Origin: Winslowiella arboricola
Lineage (GTDB): Bacteria > Pseudomonadota > Gammaproteobacteria > Enterobacterales > Enterobacteriaceae
DNA length: 64,000 nucleotides
Direction of reading: 5' to 3'
NCBI RefSeq assembly: GCF_025527015.1
Contig: NZ_JAODIM010000043.1
Location: 124,001 to 188,000 of the forward strand
Shown one piece after another: positions 57,663 to 64,000 of the stretch (its first letter is position 1; every line of letters starts with the position of its first letter). A program made the translations under genes and the position numbers. Below the pieces are notes generated by a model. That model made no database searches. It saw only the letters and a program-made list of their open reading frames with translations, and was not told where the DNA came from.

Positions 57663-58994
57663 TTATTTTAATGCAGTTTCATCTGTTTCGCATGTTAATC
57701 CCATCAACTGCGGCAATACGGTGTGTAACTGATTGCTACCTTCGAGCCTGCAAGCCACCTGCTGCAACCGCTGATAATGCGTCACTGGCATCAGCGGGTG
57801 TAGCAACCGGCTGGACTTCTGCAGCAATTTTTCCTGCTGCAATATCAGGTCAGTTGCTGGCTGGCTGAGATCGATTTGCCGCCACTCTGCGCCATATCCT
57901 AAGCGTGCATTGGCTCTGGCTAACGCATCGTTGCCGCTGACCTCTACCCGGTCTCGCAGGGCAACAATCGCGCTATCGTTCAGGCTGGCGCTAAGGCTGC
58001 GTTCCGTCAGCGTATCGCGGCGCAGTAACGCCATTGCCACCATATGCGCGATGCTGAATTTGGCCTGCGCGACGGTGGCGGGATGACGGATATTGCAGAC
58101 CGAGAGATATTGCGTCTCCACCTCGACAATCACCGGCAGGCGGTCGTCCTGATACTGCACCTGCAACGCTGCCTCGATCGGCGCCTGCGTGCCATAACAT
58201 GAGGCGTGATATTTAAAGACAATCTGGCGGCTATGCCAGCGCTGCCGATCGATTTCCCACTGCTGCTGCTGGCTGCTGGCGTTAAGAAAGCCATGGCTGG
58301 CTGATAACGCATCTTCTGTCGCCTGGTAACCGCTGGCGGCCAGCTTTGCGGCTCTGATGCCATTACTGGCGGCATTGCCCACCTGTAACGGTTTAACATC
58401 CGAGCCAAAAGCGCCGCGCACTCCGGCGGCGAGGCTGGCGGCAATTGCCATCGCCGTGACCGTCTGATCTTCATCCAGTTTCAACAGTTGCGCCGCCGCC
58501 AGCGTAGCGCCGAAGGTGCCCAGTGTGGCGGTGTTATGCCAGCCCAGCTGATAATGGGATTCCCCCATTACCGCCGCCAGCCGGGACTGTGCTTCAACAC
58601 CGGTGACAAAAGCGCGCAGCATTGCCTGACCGTCGCTGTTTTGTTGCTCGGCCAGCGCCAGAATCGCGGGCCACAGCGGCGCCGACGGATGGATGCGCGA
58701 AACTAAATGCGCATCATCAAAATCGAGCATATGCGCTGCCGCGCCATTAATTGCCGCCGCTTCATACAGCGAGGTACGCTGGCCACTGCCCAGCAGGGTG
58801 GCAACCGGTTTGGCCGCCGTCTCCTGCGCGGCGGCGGCCAGCAGGCTGATTGCGCGATGAGACCAGCCCGCATGCAAGACACTTAACCAGTCGAGCAGGC
58901 AGTGCCGGGCGATGGTAAGCACATCTTGCGGAATAGTGTCAGTCATGGTGGCGCACTGACGTACCCATGCGCGGGTAAACGAAGGCGGATTCAT
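57663..58994 (-). CDS. MmgE/PrpD family protein
   Basis: A 443-residue protein of the MmgE/PrpD family, which includes 2-methylcitrate dehydratase and cis-aconitate or itaconate-type lyases. Family stretches are LLDWLSVLHAG, NGAAAHMLDFDDAHL (about residues 83-97, with conserved Asp and His), GWHNTATLGTFGA and a VFKYHASCYGTQAPIEAA segment. Its start overlaps the tctA stop by four bases (ATGA), so it is the last gene of the transporter operon. The likely substrate is a tri- or dicarboxylate brought in by TctABC, but this is inference. Confidence 0.85.
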   Translation of the reverse strand: MNPPSFTRAWVRQCATMTDTIPQDVLTIARHCLLDWLSVLHAGWSHRAISLLAAAAQETAAKPVATLLGSGQRTSLYEAAAINGAAAHMLDFDDAHLVSRIHPSAPLWPAILALAEQQNSDGQAMLRAFVTGVEAQSRLAAVMGESHYQLGWHNTATLGTFGATLAAAQLLKLDEDQTVTAMAIAASLAAGVRGAFGSDVKPLQVGNAASNGIRAAKLAASGYQATEDALSASHGFLNASSQQQQWEIDRQRWHSRQIVFKYHASCYGTQAPIEAALQVQYQDDRLPVIVEVETQYLSVCNIRHPATVAQAKFSIAHMVAMALLRRDTLTERSLSASLNDSAIVALRDRVEVSGNDALARANARLGYGAEWRQIDLSQPATDLILQQEKLLQKSSRLLHPLMPVTHYQRLQQVACRLEGSNQLHTVLPQLMGLTCETDETALK

Positions 58995-60490
58995 TCCTGG
59001 AACACCTCTTCACGCGAGCGGTTCAGTTTGGGCAGCAACATCAGCAGTAACAGCACTGCTGCGGCACCGATCAGGGTCGCCGAGATTGGACGGGTGACAA
59101 ACACGCTGAAATCCCCGCGCGACAGCAGCAGGGCGCGGCGCAGATTCTCCTCCAGCAGCGGGCCGAGCACAAATCCCAGCAGCAGTGGCGCGGCTTCCAG
59201 CTTCAGCTTACCCAGTAAATAGCCCACTAAACCAAATACCACCATCTGCCAGATATCATCCACAGAACTGTTAAGCGAAAATACGCCGATACAGCAGAAC
59301 ACCAGAATCAGTGGATAGAGAATACGGTAAGGGATACGCAGCAGACGCGCCCAGAGGCCGACCAGCGGCAGATTTAAAATCACCAGAATCAGGTTGCCTA
59401 ACCACATTGAGGCGATCAATCCCCAGAATAACGTCGGGTTGGCGCTCATTACCTGCGGGCCGGGCTGAATATTGTGGATCATCATCGCCGCCACCATCAT
59501 CGCCATGGTGGCGCTGGAGGGAATACCCAGCGTCAGCAGCGGAATAAATGAGGTCTGCGCGGCGGCGTTATTGGCGGATTCCGGCCCGGCCACCCCTTCG
59601 ATAGCGCCCTGACCAAACTGTTCAGGATGGCGCGAGAGTTTTTTCTCGAGGCTGTAAGCCGAAAAAGAGGCGAGGGTAGCGCCAGCGCCAGGAAGAATAC
59701 CGAGCAGACTGCCGAGGCCGGTGCCGCGCAGAATCGCGGGCCACATGCGGCGGAAATCCTCACGCTGCGGCCATAAAGTGTTGACCGGCGCGGTGCCCTG
59801 CGCCCGGGCGTCGCCGCTTTCGAGATTTTTTACGATCTCCGCCACCCCGAAAATCCCCATCGCGATACAGACAAAATCCAGCCCCTCGAACAGGCTTAAC
59901 TGACCAAAGGTATAGCGCGCCACGCCGGAATTCACATCGGTGCCGATCGTGCCGAGCAGCAAGCCGATAATGATCATGCCCAGCGCTTTGGTCAGCGATC
60001 CTGCAGCCATAATCACCGCGGCAACCAGGCCAAACACCATCAGCGAAAAGTAGTCGGCAGCGCCAAAATCCAGCGCCAGCGCGGTCAGTGGTACAGCAAA
60101 CATCGCGACAATCAGCGTTGAGACGGTACCAGCAAAAAAGGAGCCGATACCCGCAGTCGCCAGTGCTACTCCGGCGCGCCCCTGCTGCGCCATCTGATAG
60201 CCATCCAGCGCCGTTACCACCGACGAGGATTCACCGGGCAGGTTAACCAGAATCGCGGTAGTTGAGCCACCATACTGCGCACCGTAATAGATACTGGAAA
60301 GCATAATTAATGCTGGCGTCGGCTCCATACCATAGGTGACAGGCAGCAGCATGGCGATAGTGGCGACCGGACCGAGGCCGGGTAATACGCCAATCAGCGT
60401 GCCCAGCACGCAGCCGATAAACGCATAAAGCAGATTATTCAGGGTGAATGCTGTCTCAAAGCCCAGCTGAAGATGTGATAATAGTTCCAT
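58991..60490 (-). CDS. Tripartite tricarboxylate transporter, large membrane subunit TctA
   Basis: A 499-residue permease with about 12 membrane helices. Recognisable motifs are [25 protein letters not shown] (about 28-52), [28 protein letters not shown] (about 66-93) and [16 protein letters not shown]. It forms the sodium- or proton-coupled channel with TctB and receives substrate from TctC. It is three bases from tctB upstream and overlaps the MmgE/PrpD gene downstream. Confidence 0.93.
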   Translation of the reverse strand: MELLSHLQLGFETAFTLNNLLYAFIGCVLGTLIGVLPGLGPVATIAMLLPVTYGMEPTPALIMLSSIYYGAQYGGSTTAILVNLPGESSSVVTALDGYQMAQQGRAGVALATAGIGSFFAGTVSTLIVAMFAVPLTALALDFGAADYFSLMVFGLVAAVIMAAGSLTKALGMIIIGLLLGTIGTDVNSGVARYTFGQLSLFEGLDFVCIAMGIFGVAEIVKNLESGDARAQGTAPVNTLWPQREDFRRMWPAILRGTGLGSLLGILPGAGATLASFSAYSLEKKLSRHPEQFGQGAIEGVAGPESANNAAAQTSFIPLLTLGIPSSATMAMMVAAMMIHNIQPGPQVMSANPTLFWGLIASMWLGNLILVILNLPLVGLWARLLRIPYRILYPLILVFCCIGVFSLNSSVDDIWQMVVFGLVGYLLGKLKLEAAPLLLGFVLGPLLEENLRRALLLSRGDFSVFVTRPISATLIGAAAVLLLLMLLPKLNRSREEVFQE

Positions 60491-60493
60491 GAT

Positions 60494-60955
60494 TTAGCTC
60501 AGAAAGATGGGCCACAAGGGCAGAAGCAGGCCGAGACCCTTAACAAAGATCAGCATACTGAACAGGCTGGCTACCACGCCCAGCAGCAGAGCAGCGCGGA
60601 TGCTGTGGGTTTTTTCTGCCCGGCTGGAGACGGTGATCAGCAGCAGCACCGCAATAAACAGCCCGAGATAAGGCAGCGTCACGATAAACAGCGCAATGGC
60701 GGCGATAATCCAGGCCAGTCCTGACCCGTTCCAGCGTTCGAACGCTACTGTCACCGGCTTCAGCGCGCTACGCACCAGCATCAGCAGGCCCATCGCGGCC
60801 AGCAGCACACCGAGCCAGAACGGAAAAAAGCCTGGCCCCATATGTGAACGGTTGCCAAGGGGATAGTGGAGCAGGGCGATCAGTGCAAAAGCCGCACCAA
60901 TGACGATATACAGCAGGCTGGCGGCGAGGTCCGGTTTATTGCGGGTAAGGTGCAT
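60494..60955 (-). CDS. Tripartite tricarboxylate transporter, small membrane subunit TctB
   Basis: A 153-residue protein with four membrane helices, as expected for TctB. It reads MGPGFFPFWLGVLLAAMGLLML (about 40-61), which is the conserved family stretch, and ends LPLWPIFLS. The start MHLTRNK overlaps the end of the monooxygenase gene by 20 bases. Longer frames to 61147 run through that gene and are rejected. Confidence 0.88.
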   Translation of the reverse strand: MHLTRNKPDLAASLLYIVIGAAFALIALLHYPLGNRSHMGPGFFPFWLGVLLAAMGLLMLVRSALKPVTVAFERWNGSGLAWIIAAIALFIVTLPYLGLFIAVLLLITVSSRAEKTHSIRAALLLGVVASLFSMLIFVKGLGLLLPLWPIFLS

Positions 60956-62273
60956 CTTGCTGCTCTCCGCTGTAACGATTGGCCGGAACCGGTAATCCAA
61001 GATGACCGCGGAGAGTATCCGCCACATAGTGATGACGGAAATAGCCTCTGGCGCGCAGTAGCGGCAGCACCTGGCTGATAAATTGTTCCAGTCCACCCGG
61101 GAACCACGGCGGCATAATATTAAAGCCATCGGCCGCACCGGCTTCAAACCAGGCGATCAGCTCACTGGCGACCGTTTCCGCGCTGCCGACCAGCAGCCAG
61201 TGGCCGCGGGCGGCGGAAACCAGATTCAGCAAGTCGCGCAGGGTACGCCCCTGCTTATGGCTGAGATCCAGCAGCAAGCGTGCGCGGCTTTTCATCTGTT
61301 CATTCTCCGGCAGCGCCGGTAGCGGCTCATCTAATGGATAAGCGGAAATATCATGCCCCAGCCGCTCAGACAGTAACTTAAAGGCCTCCTGCTGATTGCT
61401 GAATTTTTGCAGCGTTTCCAGCAGTTGCCAGGCTTCTTCGTCGGTTTCTCCCAGTACCGGCATCACCCCCGGCATGACCAGGCAGTGCTCCGCTGGTCGG
61501 CCCTGCTGTTGCGCCAGCGATTTGACCCGCTGTGTAAACTCACGGCTGCCCTCCAGCGTCTGCTGGGCGGTAAAGATCACTTCGCCAATCCTCGCCGCCA
61601 GCGCGATGCCGGCATCGGATGATCCGGCCTGAATCAGCACCGGATGGCCCTGCGGCCCGCGCGTAATATTAAGCGGCCCGGCGATCTGGTAGTTATCGCC
61701 CTGATGATTCAGCGTATGCAGTTTGCTGCCGTCCATAAATTGCCCGCTGACTTTATCGCCAATCAGGGCATCATCTTCCCAGCTGTCCCACAGTCCGCGC
61801 ACCACTTCGATAAATTCGCCGGCGGTCTGGTAACGTTCGGCATGGGGCGGATGGCTGCTGCGAGTGAAGTTATGTGCGATATCGTAAGCACTGGTCACCA
61901 CATTCCAGCCGACTCTGCCCTGCGAAAGGTGATCCAGTGAAGCGAACTGGCGCGCTATCTGGTAAGGCTCGCTGTAAGTGGTTGATGCCGTCGCTGCGAG
62001 GCCGATATGACTGGTACAGCTGCTGAGCGCGCCGAGCAGGGCGGTGGGTTCGAAACGCACAATAATTGACGGATGATCTTGCGGCGAAGTACTCATTTTG
62101 TCGCCAAAGAAAACCATATCGAAACAGGCTTGCTCGGCCATCAGCGTTAACTTGCGGATCAGCGGAAAGTTCAGGCTGCCAAACTCCGCATCTGGCAGGC
62201 GCCAGCCAGCAGAGTGGTGACCCGCAGCATGAACAAACAGGCCCAGGTGCATTTGGCGGACAGGGGCTGACAT
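60936..62273 (-). CDS. LLM-class flavin-dependent monooxygenase (NtaA/SnaA/DszA type)
   Basis: A 445-residue luciferase-fold oxygenase of the nitrilotriacetate-monooxygenase group, which uses FMNH2 from a partner reductase. Family stretches are HHSAGWRLPDAE, ACFDMVFFGDKM, HIGLAATASTTYSEPYQIARQFASLDHLSQGRVGWNVVTS (residues about 90-130), and QGHPVLIQAGSSDAG. The substrate is not evident. It is first in the operon with TctB, TctA and the MmgE/PrpD gene, and is divergent from tctC. No flavin reductase is seen in the window. Confidence 0.9.
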   Translation of the reverse strand: MSAPVRQMHLGLFVHAAGHHSAGWRLPDAEFGSLNFPLIRKLTLMAEQACFDMVFFGDKMSTSPQDHPSIIVRFEPTALLGALSSCTSHIGLAATASTTYSEPYQIARQFASLDHLSQGRVGWNVVTSAYDIAHNFTRSSHPPHAERYQTAGEFIEVVRGLWDSWEDDALIGDKVSGQFMDGSKLHTLNHQGDNYQIAGPLNITRGPQGHPVLIQAGSSDAGIALAARIGEVIFTAQQTLEGSREFTQRVKSLAQQQGRPAEHCLVMPGVMPVLGETDEEAWQLLETLQKFSNQQEAFKLLSERLGHDISAYPLDEPLPALPENEQMKSRARLLLDLSHKQGRTLRDLLNLVSAARGHWLLVGSAETVASELIAWFEAGAADGFNIMPPWFPGGLEQFISQVLPLLRARGYFRHHYVADTLRGHLGLPVPANRYSGEQQDAPYPQ

Positions 62274-62363
62274 AGATAATCTCCTGGTAATGGCAGGTGC
62301 TCACGAAATAAAAATAACGACCGCATTATTAATCTGGTGCTCATCGTTATGAGTAATTTGCAT

Positions 62364-62397
62364 ATTATAAATCTTTCATATCATGATAATTTATAAT
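62364..62397. promoter_or_regulatory. Nested palindromes in the tct divergent intergenic region
   Basis: ATTATAAAT (62364-62372) and ATTTATAAT (62389-62397) are perfect nine-base arms, and a ten-base palindrome TATCATGATA (62379-62388) lies between them. Its place between the divergent monooxygenase and tctC genes suits an operator, perhaps for the LysR regulator nearby. Confidence 0.5.
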
Positions 62398-62478
62398 GAG
62401 GCGCAAAGATAAATACCTGTTCCGCATATAGACATGCATTTTGCGCAATTGCTTTTTTTTAAAAAACCGGGAATCACC

Positions 62479-63444
62479 ATGCTAAAAACAACCAGAGTTT
62501 TGACACAGAGCTTATTACTGTCGATGACAGCTATCGCTGCAGGCGTACAGGCGGCCGATTATCCCGATCATGCGATAACCTATGTGGTGCCTTATCCGCC
62601 TGGCGGCACCAATGACAGCGCCGGACGTATTATCGCGCAGGCGCTGGAGAAGAGACTGGGGCAGCCGGTGGTGGTGGAAAACCGCGGCGGCGCAGCCGGT
62701 ACGGTGGGCGCGGGCTATGTGGCGCATGCAAAACCAGATGGCTACACGCTGTTTAATGCATCGATCGGTAATGTGGCGATTGCGCCGCAATTATTGCCGG
62801 TCAGCTTTGATCCGTTTAAAGATTTCACCCCGCTGGCGCATATCGGCGGATCACGATCGGTTATCGCCGTTAATCCAAAGCTACCGATTCATAGCGTCGC
62901 GGAGCTGATTGACTATGCAAAGCAACATCCTGGTGAGCTGACCTATGGCACCTCCGGCAACGGCACGCCGGGCAATATATCAATGGAATATTTTAGGATG
63001 CTCAGCGGCACCGATCTGCTGCATATCCCGTATAAAGGCAGTGCGCCGGCGCTGGCGGATGCGGTGGCAGGGCATATTGATGTGGTTTCCGATCCGCTGG
63101 CCAATGGCTTTGTGAAAAGTGGTAAATTGCGTCCGCTGGCGTATTTCGGTGTGGATAAAGCGCCTGACCTGAAAGGTGTGCCATCAATTACTGAAACCTG
63201 GCCGCAGTGGGCATTCTCCGGTTCGTTTATTGCGCTGGCGCCAGCTAAAACTCCGGCGCCGGTGGTGGCAAAATTGCGTGATACGTTTAATCAGGTATTA
63301 AGTGACCCGCAAACGATTAAGTCACTGGAAGCGATTGGCGTATCCGCGGAATATAAAACCCCAGCGCAGGTCGACGGGCTGATCAATGCCACTTACACGG
63401 TGAGCAAAGATATTATTAAGAAAGCCAATATCAAAAGTAATTAA
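62479..63444 (+). CDS. TctC/Bug-type solute-binding protein
   Basis: A 321-residue periplasmic binding protein. A signal peptide (about 1-25, ending GVQAADYP) is followed by the Bug-family opening ITYVVPYPPGGTNDSAGRIIAQALEKRLGQPVVVENRGGAAGTVGAG (spanning about 30-75) and ANNxTYG-like LTYGTSGNGTPGN. Such proteins bind carboxylates and deliver them to TctA/TctB. ATG 62479 is preceded by a GGGAATCACC stretch; the upstream frame from 62434 lacks a signal. The gene ends 14 bases into the convergent lysR gene. Confidence 0.93.
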   Translation: MLKTTRVLTQSLLLSMTAIAAGVQAADYPDHAITYVVPYPPGGTNDSAGRIIAQALEKRLGQPVVVENRGGAAGTVGAGYVAHAKPDGYTLFNASIGNVAIAPQLLPVSFDPFKDFTPLAHIGGSRSVIAVNPKLPIHSVAELIDYAKQHPGELTYGTSGNGTPGNISMEYFRMLSGTDLLHIPYKGSAPALADAVAGHIDVVSDPLANGFVKSGKLRPLAYFGVDKAPDLKGVPSITETWPQWAFSGSFIALAPAKTPAPVVAKLRDTFNQVLSDPQTIKSLEAIGVSAEYKTPAQVDGLINATYTVSKDIIKKANIKSN

Positions 63445-64000
63445 GCTCGCGGCGCAGTGCATTCATTAGCTCATTGCATAACGCATCTTTGCCTGATTTC
63501 GGTGGGAATATCGCAAAATAGCCCACCGCAACCGGCGGCAGAAAGGGTTTGATCAGTAACTTATCGCTGGCATATTGCGCGGTGATGGCATCGACAATGC
63601 CAACGCCGACGCCAATGGCCGCCATATCGCAGCACTGTTTCATTGAGGTTTCCAGCACCTCGGTTAACGGCGTGCCGTGGCTGGCGATCAGCTGCTGCAG
63701 GGCTTCGCGCAAAACCGTCTGTCTGCCGGGCAGCAGCGCGCGATAGCCGCTGAGATGCTCAAGTGAGATATGCGGATAACTGGCCAGCGGATGATCCTGC
63801 GCCATCACCGCTACCGCTGACGAGATATGCAGCTTTTCCGCCCGCAGGGCTTTAATGCCGCTCGCGCCGCTGATCAGGCCGATATCATACTGGTGACTGA
63901 GAACCATATTGGTAATCGAAGCGGTGCTCTCAACATCCATTACCAGCGATAAACCCGGGTGGTTACTGAGCATCTCCGGCACGATTTTTTCGGCACAGAG
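63431..64000 (-). CDS. LysR-type regulator, C-terminal part (partial)
   Basis: The minus-strand frame continues past the right edge, so only the last about 189 residues are seen, all from the inducer-binding domain. Typical LysR features are LVMDVESTASITNMVLSHQYDIGLISG, AQDHPLASYPHISLEHLSGYRALLPG and MAAIGVGVGIVDAITA. The DNA-binding half is outside the window. It probably regulates the tct cluster, since LysR genes often lie beside the genes they control, but that is inference. Confidence 0.9.
   Translation of the reverse strand, partial: LCAEKIVPEMLSNHPGLSLVMDVESTASITNMVLSHQYDIGLISGASGIKALRAEKLHISSAVAVMAQDHPLASYPHISLEHLSGYRALLPGRQTVLREALQQLIASHGTPLTEVLETSMKQCCDMAAIGVGVGIVDAITAQYASDKLLIKPFLPPVAVGYFAIFPPKSGKDALCNELMNALRRELNYF

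Overview
The window looks like the chromosome of an enterobacterium of the Erwinia/Pantoea type. Its backbone follows, in order, the E. coli interval yciU-cls-yciY-yciI-tonB-yciA-yciB-yciC-ompW-trpABCDEL-rnm(yciV)-yciO-rluB-btuR-yciK-sohB-yciN-topA-cysB-ymiA-yciX-ymiC-acnA-ribA-pgpB-lapA-lapB-pyrF-yciH-osmB-pdeR. Most protein calls rest on recognising near-colinear sequences of these well-known families. trpG and trpD are separate genes here, unlike E. coli. The genus assignment is an inference.

Layout. 1-3.3 kb: a prophage or phage-satellite remnant (small terminase-like protein, HK97-type capsid protein, small phage ORFs, a YecR-like lipoprotein). 3.4-12.2 kb: cell-envelope core genes from yciU and cls to ompW, interrupted between yciI and tonB by an unrecognised 653-residue protein built of about five helical repeats. 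12.2-15.8 kb: accessory block with a HicAB toxin-antitoxin pair, a BON-domain lipoprotein, and a secreted zinc metalloprotease with an internally duplicated middle region and a chitin-binding tail. 15.9-22.8 kb: complete trp operon with promoter/operator, leader peptide and attenuator. 22.8-28.9 kb: rnm, yciO, rluB, btuR and yciK, with a trypsin-like lipoprotein and a DUF1493 protein where E. coli has yciQ. 28.9-43.4 kb: sohB to osmB, almost all core, including three very small proteins upstream of acnA.

43.7-54.8 kb is the most interesting stretch. Between osmB and pdeR lie araD, a KdgR-type operator with the 2-keto-3-deoxygluconate permease kdgT, a roughly 1,880-residue toxin-like protein with a duplicated C-terminal domain, and an RpfF-type diffusible-signal-factor synthase. 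rpfF ends stop-codon to stop-codon against the PAS-GGDEF-EAL protein PdeR/RpfR, so a fatty-acid signal synthase faces its probable c-di-GMP-linked receptor. 55-57.5 kb: a CstA-type transporter with its YbdD partner. 57.6-64 kb: a catabolic cluster with a tripartite tricarboxylate transporter (TctA, TctB, TctC), a flavin-dependent monooxygenase, an MmgE/PrpD enzyme, and a LysR regulator that runs off the window.

Dispersed palindromic repeats sharing a CCCCTACA tail occur after rluB, after topA and after araD. I saw no rRNA or tRNA gene, no CRISPR array and no intact insertion sequence. All calls come from reading the sequence; no database search, structure prediction or composition calculation was run.
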